The position numbers and the translations under genes were made by a program. From NCBI RefSeq assembly GCF_004364555.1, contig NZ_SOAM01000003.1, positions 1-64,000 of the forward strand: 64,000 nt of DNA, read 5' to 3'. The first letter of the stretch is position 1. Every line of letters starts with the position of its first letter. This DNA is from Amnibacterium kyonggiense (GTDB lineage: Bacteria > Actinomycetota > Actinomycetes > Actinomycetales > Microbacteriaceae). The notes beneath the pieces are model-generated. The model searched no databases, was not told where the DNA came from, and saw only the letters and a program-made list of their open reading frames with translations. Shown one piece after another: positions 55,356 to 62,173 of the stretch.

Positions 55356-55778
55356 GTGCTCGCCCTCGTCGCCGCCGCCGCGATCGTCGTCGCCGGCCTC
55401 GTCGGCTGGCTGTGGTGGCGGGGCGACGGGACGCTGCGCCGCGGGTCCGGCGAGCGCATCCGGCCCCGGGAGGTCGCGCTGCCCGACGACGCGTTCGGGA
55501 CGACCGCGACGCTGCTGCTGTTCGGCTCCCAGCAGGACGAGCGGACCGCGACGACGCGGGACCGGCTGCTGGCGCTCGTCGAGGGACGGGACGGGGTCCG
55601 CCTCGCGGAGGTCGACCTCACGGCCCGCGGCGACCTCGCGGGCCGCTACGCCGTGACGAGGACGCCGAGCGTGTTCGCGATCGACGGGCGCGGCCGCCTG
55701 GTCGGTCGCGTCAAGGGCGCGGCCGACGACGCGACGCTGCGCGCGGCGCTCGACACCGCCCTGGGCGCGGCCTCCTGA
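55356..55778 (+). CDS. Membrane-anchored thioredoxin-like protein
   Basis: 140 residues with an N-terminal membrane helix (about 1-20, VLALVAAAAIVVAGLVGWLW) and a thioredoxin-like fold: TLLLFGSQQDERTATTRDRLLALV, VRLAEVDLTARGDLAGRYAVTRTPSVFAIDGRGRLVGRV. The redox CXXC is absent (SQQD in its place), so it is not an active disulfide reductase. Similar proteins occur beside the next gene in relatives. Leaderless GTG. Confidence 0.78.
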   Translation: MLALVAAAAIVVAGLVGWLWWRGDGTLRRGSGERIRPREVALPDDAFGTTATLLLFGSQQDERTATTRDRLLALVEGRDGVRLAEVDLTARGDLAGRYAVTRTPSVFAIDGRGRLVGRVKGAADDATLRAALDTALGAAS

Positions 55779-55791
55779 CGGAGCCGGTCGG

Positions 55792-55797
55792 TACGCT
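55792..55797 (+). promoter_or_regulatory. -10 box of leaderless epimerase gene
   Basis: TACGCT ends six bases before the ATG at 55804. Confidence 0.55.
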
Positions 55798-55803
55798 TCG
55801 GCC

Positions 55804-56823
55804 ATGGCGCAGAAGCGGATCCCCGTGCCGTCCGCGAAGCCCGCGCCCCGGCGCCGTCCGGCGCCGCCCCCGGTCGCGATCCCGAAGCCGATCGTCCGCC
55901 GCCCCATCGCGAAGGACAGCCGGCTGCGCGTGCTCGTCGCCGGCGCGTCCGGGCTGATCGGCACGGAGCTGCAGCAGCAGCTGGCGGCCGCCGGGCACAC
56001 CGTGCAGCGGCTCGTGCGCCGTCCGCCCCGCGCGGCGGACGAGTTCAGCTGGGCGCCGGACGCGAAGATCCTCGACTTCCGGCTGCTCGAGAGCGTCGAC
56101 GCGGTGATCAACCTGTCGGGCGCTTCCCTGAACCGCATCCCGTGGACGACCGGGTACCGGGAGCAGATCCTCCGCTCCCGGGTGAAGGCGACGCAGGCGC
56201 TCGTCGAGGCGATGGGCATGGCCTCCTCGCCGCCGCCGATCTTCCTGTCCGGCTCCGCGGTCGGGTTCTACGGCGACCGGCCCGGAGAGACCCTCACCGA
56301 GGACTCGCCCCGCGGCACCGGCTTCCTGGCCGACGTCGTCGAGGAGTGGGAGGCGGCCGCGCGCCTGGCCCCGTCGAGGACCCGGACGGCGCTCCTCCGC
56401 ACCGGCGTCGTGCTCGCGCACGGCGGCGGCGCCCTCGGGCCGCTCACGCTCGCGACCCGCTTCGGGCTCGGCTCCACCGTCGGCCACGGGACGCAGCACT
56501 GGCCGTGGATCTCCCTCCACGACGAGGCGGCCGCGATCGTGCACCTGCTGACCTCGAGCATCGAGGGCCCCGTGAACCTCGTCGGCCCGACGCCCGCGAC
56601 GAGCGAGGAGATCACCCGGCGGGTGGCGGCGGACCTCCACCGGCCCCACGTGCTGAAGCTGCCGGAGGCGATCGTCGGCCTCGGCATGGGCGACATGGGG
56701 CGCGAGCTGCTCCTCCCGAGCCAGAAGGTCGTGCCGGCGAAGCTGGAGGCGGACGGCTTCGTCTTCCGCCACCGCACGAGCGACGAGGCGATCGACGCCG
56801 TGCTCGCCGCGCCCCGCGCCTGA
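55804..56823 (+). CDS. TIGR01777-family epimerase-like protein
   Basis: 339 residues, extended SDR fold. After a basic, Pro-rich N-terminus (about 1-40), LRVLVAGASGLIGTELQQQL (41-60) binds the nucleotide and VINLSGASLNRIPWT (about 101-115) is the family motif; SGSAVGFYGDRPGETLTEDS and GTQHWPWISLHDEAAAIV follow, then the DUF1731-type C-terminus (LPEAIVGLGMGDMGRELLLPSQKVVPAKLE). The substrate is not known. The 40-residue N-terminal extension is unusual. Confidence 0.9.
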   Translation: MAQKRIPVPSAKPAPRRRPAPPPVAIPKPIVRRPIAKDSRLRVLVAGASGLIGTELQQQLAAAGHTVQRLVRRPPRAADEFSWAPDAKILDFRLLESVDAVINLSGASLNRIPWTTGYREQILRSRVKATQALVEAMGMASSPPPIFLSGSAVGFYGDRPGETLTEDSPRGTGFLADVVEEWEAAARLAPSRTRTALLRTGVVLAHGGGALGPLTLATRFGLGSTVGHGTQHWPWISLHDEAAAIVHLLTSSIEGPVNLVGPTPATSEEITRRVAADLHRPHVLKLPEAIVGLGMGDMGRELLLPSQKVVPAKLEADGFVFRHRTSDEAIDAVLAAPRA

Positions 56824-56826
56824 GCC

Positions 56827-56935
56827 GAGCACGACGGCAGGAACGATGCGCGTCAGCAGGAACCCGAGGGCCGCTCGTTCCTGCTGAAGCGCCTGGTTCC
56901 TGCCGATGCGCTCGGGAGTTCCTGCCGTCGTGCTC
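56827..56935. terminator. Nested inverted repeats after epimerase gene
   Basis: Outer arms 56827-56844 and 56918-56935 are an 18-base perfect match (core GACGGCAGGAAC). Inside, TCAGCAGGAAC (56853-56863) pairs with GTTCCTGCTGA (56877-56887), and GTTCCTGCC recurs near 56896. The half-site GCAGGAAC occurs five times counting both orientations. It separates convergent genes. Confidence 0.75.
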
Positions 56936-57368
56936 ACCGGGCGAGGGCGATCGCCCGGCGGATCGCCGATCGGGCGCGGCGGCGGTCGCCGGCGTTGTCG
57001 TACGCGATCCCGAGCCGCAGCCACGCCCGCCAGTCGTCCGGCGCGGTCTCGACGCCCTCCGCGTACGGCGCGAAGTCGGCGTCGGCCGCGGCGCGCTCGA
57101 CGCGGCCGCTCGCCCGCCGCGGCAGGTCGGCGCCCGGCAGGGGCTCCTCCCCCTCGAGCCGCCGGGTCAGCCGCGTCGCCTGCAGCCCGAACAGCAGCTC
57201 GCGGACGAGGAGGTAGGCGCCGATCAGCGGGAGGACGAGCAGCGCGACGCCGATGGCGACGCCGACCGGCACGCCCGTCGCGATGAACGCGATCGCCCTC
57301 GCCACGACGACGACGAGGTAGAGCACCAGCACCAGCGCCATCAGCACGGCGCCGCCGAAGGCCCTCAC
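56934..57368 (-). CDS. Membrane protein with TPR-like tail
   Basis: 144 residues: two membrane helices (about 6-30 and 32-55), a charged linker, then a single tetratricopeptide-like unit (about 108-142, WRAWLRLGIAYDNAGDRRRARSAIRRAIALAR). Function unknown. GTG overlaps the dapB TGA by four bases, so it is translated with dapB. Confidence 0.75.
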   Translation of the reverse strand: MRAFGGAVLMALVLVLYLVVVVARAIAFIATGVPVGVAIGVALLVLPLIGAYLLVRELLFGLQATRLTRRLEGEEPLPGADLPRRASGRVERAAADADFAPYAEGVETAPDDWRAWLRLGIAYDNAGDRRRARSAIRRAIALAR

Positions 57369-58087
57369 TCGAACAGCAGCGCTTCGAGGCCGACGGTGAC
57401 GCCGGCGAGCGACGGCAGCGCGGCGATCGCCAGCCGGATGCCCGCCGCGTAGGCGGCGGACGACAGCGTCTCGTGCCGGATGGTCAGCAGCTCGCCGACG
57501 CCGCCGAAGAGGACGTCCTGCTTCGCCTGGACGCCGTCGAGGCGGAGGGAGTGGATCGGCACGCTGCCGACCTGCTGACCCCGGGCGCGCTGGTCGGTGT
57601 GCGGGGCGGCGACGGGTCCGAGCTCCGCGCGCGCGGCAGCGATCCGCTCCGCGGTCGCGACGGCGGTGCCGGAGGGCGAGTCCGCCTTGCCCGCGTGGTG
57701 CGCCTCCACGATCTCGATCGAGTCGAACCAGGTGGCCGCCTGCTCGGCGAACCGCGCCGCGAGCACGGCGCCGACCGAGAAGTTCGGCACGATCAGCACG
57801 GCCGGGGCGTCGGCCGCCCGATTCGCGCGGAGGGACGCGATGCGCTCGCCGGACCAGCCGCTCGTGCCGACGAGCACCGGCACCCCGGCCGCGGTCGCGG
57901 CGGCGACCACCGCGGGCGACACCTGGGGCAGCGTGACGTCGACGACCGCGTCGACGCCCGCGTCGATCGCGAGGCCGTCGGCGGAGCCGATGCGCTGCAC
58001 GACGCGGGCGGTCTCCCCCGCCTCGACCACCTCGCTCACGAGACGGCCCATGCGGCCTCCGGCTCCGGCGACGGCGAGGCGGATCAC
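57365..58087 (-). CDS. dapB: 4-hydroxy-tetrahydrodipicolinate reductase
   Basis: Second step of the DAP branch after DapA. 240 residues from GTG 58087. NAD(P)-binding GAGGRMGRLV (8-17) and the catalytic EAHHAGKADSPSGTA (128-142; H130, H131, K134) are intact. The start is supported by TAGGCT eight bases upstream. A longer frame upstream is a shadow of other genes. Confidence 0.95.
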   Translation of the reverse strand: MIRLAVAGAGGRMGRLVSEVVEAGETARVVQRIGSADGLAIDAGVDAVVDVTLPQVSPAVVAAATAAGVPVLVGTSGWSGERIASLRANRAADAPAVLIVPNFSVGAVLAARFAEQAATWFDSIEIVEAHHAGKADSPSGTAVATAERIAAARAELGPVAAPHTDQRARGQQVGSVPIHSLRLDGVQAKQDVLFGGVGELLTIRHETLSSAAYAAGIRLAIAALPSLAGVTVGLEALLFE

Positions 58088-58095
58088 GGGTGGCG

Positions 58096-58105
58096 AGCCT
58101 AGCCT
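58096..58105. promoter_or_regulatory. Overlapping divergent -10 boxes (dapB and GNAT gene)
   Basis: The ten bases AGCCTAGCCT contain TAGGCT on the minus strand (58096-58101), eight bases before dapB, and TAGCCT on the plus strand (58100-58105), nine bases before the GNAT ATG. Two polymerases could not open both at once. Confidence 0.45.
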
Positions 58106-58114
58106 CGACGGATC

Positions 58115-58585
58115 ATGCGCGTGATCGAGACCAGCCCGGACGACCCGGTGACCCGCGAGATCCTGCACGCCTACTTCGCCGAGCGGGTGGAGGGCTTCGC
58201 CGCCGGGAGCTACCGCGTCCCGACCCCCGACCCGGCGCAGTTCGCGGCGCCCGGGGTGTTCCTGCGCATCGACGAGGACGACGGCGCACCGCTCGCCTGC
58301 GGCGGGCTGCGGGAGATCGAGCCGGACGGCGGCCGGCGCATGGAGGTCAAGCACCTCTTCGTCGCGCCGGCGGCGCGCGGATCGGGCATCGGCCGCCGGC
58401 TGCTCGGGCTGCTCGAGGCGCACGCGCGCCGCGAGGGCGCCGCCTGGCTCGTGCTCGACACGAACCGCTCGCTCGAGGCCGCTGCGGGGCTCTACCGGTC
58501 GAGCGGGTTCCTGCCCGTCGCGCCGTTCAACGACAACCCGAACGCGACCGACTGGTTCGCGAAGGCGCTGGTGCCGGCCCCTTAG
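58115..58585 (+). CDS. GNAT-family N-acetyltransferase
   Basis: 156 residues. VKHLFVAPAARGSGIGRRLLGLLEAHAR (about 78-105) holds the acetyl-CoA loop; LDTNRSLEAAAGLYRSSGFLPVAPFNDNPNATDWFAKAL is the C-terminal signature of a common actinobacterial GNAT group. Substrate unknown. Its TAG stop overlaps the TAA of the convergent phosphatase gene. Confidence 0.88.
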   Translation: MRVIETSPDDPVTREILHAYFAERVEGFAAGSYRVPTPDPAQFAAPGVFLRIDEDDGAPLACGGLREIEPDGGRRMEVKHLFVAPAARGSGIGRRLLGLLEAHARREGAAWLVLDTNRSLEAAAGLYRSSGFLPVAPFNDNPNATDWFAKALVPAP

Positions 58586-59184
58586 ATCGGGAGGGGCTCG
58601 ACGAGCCCGGTGCGCAGCTCCACGGGCAGGTGCGCCAGATCGTTGTGCGACACCAGGGTGACCGGTCTGCCGGATCGGGCCTTCAGCACCGTGATGCCGC
58701 AGTGCGCCTGGGTCAGGCCGAGCCACCGCCACTCCGGCGCGTCGAAGGCGTGGCGCACGAACTCGGCGATCACGAGGTTGTGCGTGATCAGCAGGTCGTG
58801 CCGCTCGTTGCCGCCCGGTGCGACGAACTCGGCCCACGCGTCGGCCATCTGCGCGCGGCCCGCCTCGATCTCGGCGGGCGTGGCGGAGGCGAACCAGCCC
58901 GAGAACGCGCGCGGCACCTCGGGCGTCGGCCCGGACGGCACGCAGTCGAAGAGCAGGGCGGAGGGCTTCGGCTCGAGGGACGGGAGACGCTCGCGGACGA
59001 TCTCCGCCGTCTCGGTCGCGATGGTGCTCGGCGCGTACCAGACGTTCGTCAGCGGGACCCCGCCGAGGCGTTCGGCGAGGAGGGCGGCCTGGCGGCGACC
59101 CCGCGGCGAGAGCGGGCCGTCGACGACGCCGTGCTCGGCGTCGCGCTGCTCGCCGTGGCGCACGAGGTAGAGGTACTGCGTCAT
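58582..59184 (-). CDS. Histidine phosphatase family protein
   Basis: 200 residues, phosphoglycerate-mutase-like fold. YLYLVRHGEQ (4-13) has catalytic H10, ATETAEIVRERL (about 56-67) the second arginine-type contact, and LLITHNLVIAEFVRHAF (about 130-146) the second histidine. The substrate cannot be assigned. Stop codon shared with the convergent GNAT gene. Confidence 0.9.
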   Translation of the reverse strand: MTQYLYLVRHGEQRDAEHGVVDGPLSPRGRRQAALLAERLGGVPLTNVWYAPSTIATETAEIVRERLPSLEPKPSALLFDCVPSGPTPEVPRAFSGWFASATPAEIEAGRAQMADAWAEFVAPGGNERHDLLITHNLVIAEFVRHAFDAPEWRWLGLTQAHCGITVLKARSGRPVTLVSHNDLAHLPVELRTGLVEPLPI

Positions 59185-59263
59185 CGCGGCGTCGATCGTA
59201 GTCGCCGGGCCGGAGCCCTCCGGCGCGGATCGGCGATGCGGACCGGTCGTTCCACCCCCTGCG

Positions 59264-59284
59264 GGGTACGGTGCCGCCGTACCC
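59264..59284 (+). promoter_or_regulatory. Operator-like palindrome before TetR gene
   Basis: GGGTACGG (59264-59271), five bases, CCGTACCC (59277-59284) is a perfect inverted repeat. It includes a possible -10, TACGGT (59267-59272). GACCGGTCG (59241-59249) and CGACCAGTCG (59287-59296) are further short palindromes on either side. Autoregulation by the TetR protein is likely. Confidence 0.55.
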
Positions 59285-59308
59285 AGCGACCAGTCGGAAG
59301 GACCCGCC

Positions 59309-59887
59309 GTGACGGACGTCAGGACCGCTCCTCGCAGCTCCCCCGCTCGCGCTCGGCTGGCTTCCGTGGCCGACGAGCTGTTCTACGCGGACGGGATCAC
59401 GGCCACGGGCATCGACCGGCTCATCGCCGAGGCCCAGGTCACGAAGGCGACGTTCTACAAGCAGTACGGCTCGAAGGACGCCCTGATCCTCGAATACATC
59501 GAGGGACGCGACCAGCAGGTCCGCACGGCGCTCGGCGGCCTCCTCGACGCGCTGCGGGCGCCCGCCGCGGTGCTCTCCGCGGTGATCGACGCCGTCGTGG
59601 CGGACACCGCCAGGCCCGACTTCCGGGGCGACCCGTTCCTCAACGCGGCCGCCGAGTTCCCCGCCCCGGTCCACCCGGTCCGGCTCGCGGTCGCGCAGCA
59701 CCGCGACTGGTTCACCGGCTTCCTCGAGGACCGGTTCCGCGAGCTGGGCCACCCGCGCCCGGGCGCCGCCGCGGACGAGTTCTCGCTCCTGCGCGACGGC
59801 GCCGTCTGCGGCTCGTACGCCGGCGACGCGATCGCCGCGACGAGCGCGTTCGACCGGGCGGCACGGCGGCTCCTCGCCGGCGACTGA
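59309..59887 (+). CDS. TetR-family transcriptional regulator
   Basis: 192 residues. The HTH lies at about 15-60 (RLASVADELFYADGITATGIDRLIAEAQVTKATFYKQYGSKDAL), the ligand domain at about 70-190. GTG start after GGAAGGA. It converges on the AKR-like gene with 12 bases between stops; its target beyond its own promoter is unknown. Confidence 0.9.
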   Translation: MTDVRTAPRSSPARARLASVADELFYADGITATGIDRLIAEAQVTKATFYKQYGSKDALILEYIEGRDQQVRTALGGLLDALRAPAAVLSAVIDAVVADTARPDFRGDPFLNAAAEFPAPVHPVRLAVAQHRDWFTGFLEDRFRELGHPRPGAAADEFSLLRDGAVCGSYAGDAIAATSAFDRAARRLLAGD

Positions 59888-59899
59888 GCGCTCGGGCCG

Positions 59900-61018
59900 C
59901 TACTCGGCGGAGGCGCGCTCGAGCCCCGTGACCTCCGAGCGCGAGAGGTGCACGCCCGACGCGGCCGTCGCCGCCCAGACCTGCTCGACCGTCGTCGCGG
60001 AGACCACCGGCGCGGCGATGTGCGGCCGGGTCAGCAGCCAGCCCAGGGCGACCGCAGCGGCCGGCACGTCGCGCTGCTCGGCGATGCGGACGATCGCCTC
60101 CACGATGCGCGTCCCCCGTCGCGTGACGAGCGGCTGGAGGCGCTCGGCGCGCTCGGGGTCGAGCTCCCGCAGTCGCCGCAGCGCGCCGCGCGTGGGCACC
60201 GCCGCGGCGAGGAACCCGCCGGCGAGCGGCGACCGGGGCAGACAGGCGAGGTCCTGCGCGTGGGCGACCGGGCCGACGCCCGTCTCGTACGCGGCGCGCT
60301 GCAGGAGGCTGTGGACCGGCAGCACGGCCTCGAAACGCGGCAGACCGCGCTGCCCGGCGAGCACGCGGGCCTGGATGAGCCGCTCGGGCGAGTGGTCGCC
60401 CGCGCCGAGGTGCCCGATCCGCTGGTCGTCACGGAGGCCGGCGACGGCGGTCAGCGTCTCCTCCATCACCGTCGCCGGGTCGTGATCGGCCAGCACGAGC
60501 ACGTCGATCTGGTCGGTGCCGAGCCTGCGGAGCAGCCGGTCCGCCGCCGTGTTCAGCCCGGCGGCGGTGAGGTCGCTCGCGGTGCCGACGCGGGCCAGGA
60601 GCACGGTCTGCTCCCGCCGCCGGCGCGTCGTCAGCCAGCTGCCCACGAGCTCCGCGGCACCGCCGTCGGCGGCGTCGTCGACGAGGACCGCGTTGCCGCC
60701 GGTCGCGGCATAGGCGTCGAGCACGCGGTGCGCGGCCGACCGGTCGGCGTCGGCGCCGAGGCGCGAGGCGTCGAGCACGACCGGGAAGACCGCGAGGCCC
60801 GTCCGTCCGAGCGGGCGGAGACGGTACGGCTGCGAGGGCGGGTCCAGCAGCGGCCGCGTCACCCGGTTCGCCATCTGCGCGAGGGAGCGCTCGACCACCG
60901 CGAGGGCGGCCGCGACCGCGGGCTCCGGATCGGTCGCGAGCGGCCGACCACCGCCGAGGTCGATCGGGCGCGTCTCGTCGTCGGGCCGGCTGTGCCGACC
61001 GCGTGGCTCGTCGCTCAT
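59900..61018 (-). CDS. Aldo-keto-reductase-like protein, catalytic residues altered
   Basis: 372 residues with an AKR TIM barrel from about 65 ([19 protein letters not shown]) preceded by a 60-residue hydrophilic N-terminus. Where active AKRs have DTA..YG the sequence is VDDAADGGAAELVG, so the tyrosine is missing; the TKV lysine position reads LARVG (arginine), and the histidine strand reads LVLADHDP. It is probably not an oxidoreductase, or uses other chemistry. It is in the same direction as a second AKR-like gene. Confidence 0.8.
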   Translation of the reverse strand: MSDEPRGRHSRPDDETRPIDLGGGRPLATDPEPAVAAALAVVERSLAQMANRVTRPLLDPPSQPYRLRPLGRTGLAVFPVVLDASRLGADADRSAAHRVLDAYAATGGNAVLVDDAADGGAAELVGSWLTTRRRREQTVLLARVGTASDLTAAGLNTAADRLLRRLGTDQIDVLVLADHDPATVMEETLTAVAGLRDDQRIGHLGAGDHSPERLIQARVLAGQRGLPRFEAVLPVHSLLQRAAYETGVGPVAHAQDLACLPRSPLAGGFLAAAVPTRGALRRLRELDPERAERLQPLVTRRGTRIVEAIVRIAEQRDVPAAAVALGWLLTRPHIAAPVVSATTVEQVWAATAASGVHLSRSEVTGLERASAE

Positions 61019-61039
61019 GGCCCCTCCGTCCGGGCGTCG

Positions 61040-61045
61040 AGCGTA
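61040..61045 (-). promoter_or_regulatory. -10 box upstream of first AKR-like gene
   Basis: TACGCT on the minus strand, 21 bases before the ATG at 61018, with GGAGGGG as ribosome-binding site between. The 79-base gap suggests separate transcription from the other AKR-like gene. Confidence 0.4.
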
Positions 61046-61097
61046 CGTGCAGCAGGGCCTCCCGGCCCGGCGACGGGCCGCTGCCCGGCGGGACGGG

Positions 61098-62042
61098 TCA
61101 GAAGTCGGTCGCGCGGTCCAGCCGGTCGAGCTGGTCCCTGGTCAGCACGAGGGAGGCGCCCGGCAGCAGGTCGGCGAGCGCACGGGCGCTCGGCACCCGG
61201 ACCAGCGGCGCCACGACGCTCTCGCGGGACAGCAACCAGGCGAGCGCCACCCGGCCGACGTGCTGGCCGGACTCGAAGGCGATGTCGTCGAGCACGGCGA
61301 GGACGGCGGCGCCACGGCGGTTCACGTACTTCAGCGCACCCTGGAAGATCGGCGACGCGGGCTTGTCGTGGCGGGACCGGAAGTCGCCGCGCAGGTAGCC
61401 GTTCGCGAGCGGCGTCTTCGCCAGCACGCCGAGGTCCGCGGCGACCGCGATGGGGGCGATCTCCTGCTCGTACTGGCGCCGCTCGAGCAGGTTGTACTCG
61501 GGGAGGACGACCTCGATCCCCGGGATCTCGAGCCGCCGGGCGGTCTTGACCGCCTCGCGGAGGCCCGCGGCGCTGAAGCCCGCGGCGCTGAGGTGGCCGA
61601 CCTTGCCCTCGGCGATCAGCTCGGTGACGACGGTGAGCGTCGCCTCGATCGGCGTGGCCGGGTCCTCGCCGTCGAGACCGAGGATGTCGATCCGGTCGAG
61701 CTGCAGCCGCTCGAGGGAGGCGTCGACGCCGCGGCGGACGGCCTTCGGCGAGAGGCCGAGCGCGTCGGGGTGCTTGCCGACCTTCGTCGCGATCACGAGC
61801 CGGTCGCGGTTCGGGTGCCGCTGCAGCCAGGAGCCGATCATGATCTCGCTGCGACCGCCCGCGTACTGCGCGGCGGTGCTGATGAGGTCGCCGCCCGCGG
61901 CGTAGAAGAGGTCGAGCTGGTCGGCCGTCTCCTTCGCGTCCGTCGCCCAGCCGAAGACGCTGCCGTCGAGGGCGAGCGGGTAGACCGCCATCCCCGTCTG
62001 ACCGACGCGGCGCGACATGGGTCCGGAGTGAGGACTCGCCAC
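61098..62042 (-). CDS. Aldo-keto-reductase-like protein
   Basis: 314 residues from the GTG at 62042, which has a strong GAGGGGAG five bases before it; ATG 62018 is the alternative. AKR barrel: RRVGQTGMAVYPLALDGSVF, then ISTAAQYAGGRSEIMIGSWL, where the tyrosine is kept but the usual aspartate is serine, IATKVG with the lysine, and ILGLDGEDP where the histidine is missing. Activity is uncertain. Its promoter contains a perfect 7-base palindrome. Confidence 0.82.
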   Translation of the reverse strand: MASPHSGPMSRRVGQTGMAVYPLALDGSVFGWATDAKETADQLDLFYAAGGDLISTAAQYAGGRSEIMIGSWLQRHPNRDRLVIATKVGKHPDALGLSPKAVRRGVDASLERLQLDRIDILGLDGEDPATPIEATLTVVTELIAEGKVGHLSAAGFSAAGLREAVKTARRLEIPGIEVVLPEYNLLERRQYEQEIAPIAVAADLGVLAKTPLANGYLRGDFRSRHDKPASPIFQGALKYVNRRGAAVLAVLDDIAFESGQHVGRVALAWLLSRESVVAPLVRVPSARALADLLPGASLVLTRDQLDRLDRATDF

Positions 62043-62069
62043 GCAGGCTCCCCTCTGCACACGGACCTG

Positions 62070-62086
62070 GAGATACGCAGTATCTC
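62070..62086 (-). promoter_or_regulatory. Operator-like palindrome at AKR-like promoter
   Basis: GAGATAC (62070-62076), GCA, GTATCTC (62080-62086) is a perfect inverted repeat. On the minus strand it contains a possible -10, GATACT (62079-62084), about 37 bases before the GTG at 62042. It suggests repression by a dimeric regulator, not identified. Confidence 0.6.
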
Positions 62087-62118
62087 ACATTCAGAAAGAC
62101 TGCGAAGGAGCTTGACAA

Positions 62119-62153
62119 CAGCGCCTCCCGTCCGGTGCGGACGGGAGGCGCTG
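62119..62153 (-). terminator. Terminator after pnp
   Basis: CAGCGCCTCCCGTCC (62119-62133) pairs exactly with 62139-62153 around a five-base loop; on the minus strand it is followed by TTGTC. It lies 21 bases after the pnp stop. Confidence 0.85.
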
Positions 62154-62173
62154 CGACGTCGCTCCGCGATCGA

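Noticed and set aside
56827-56935. CRISPR-like repeat cluster
   Set aside because: The repeated words are short, face both ways and have uneven spacing; no cas genes are present.
62112-62117. Perfect TTGACA on the plus strand
   Set aside because: No -10 box follows at the right distance, it leads into the pnp terminator, and no plus-strand gene follows.
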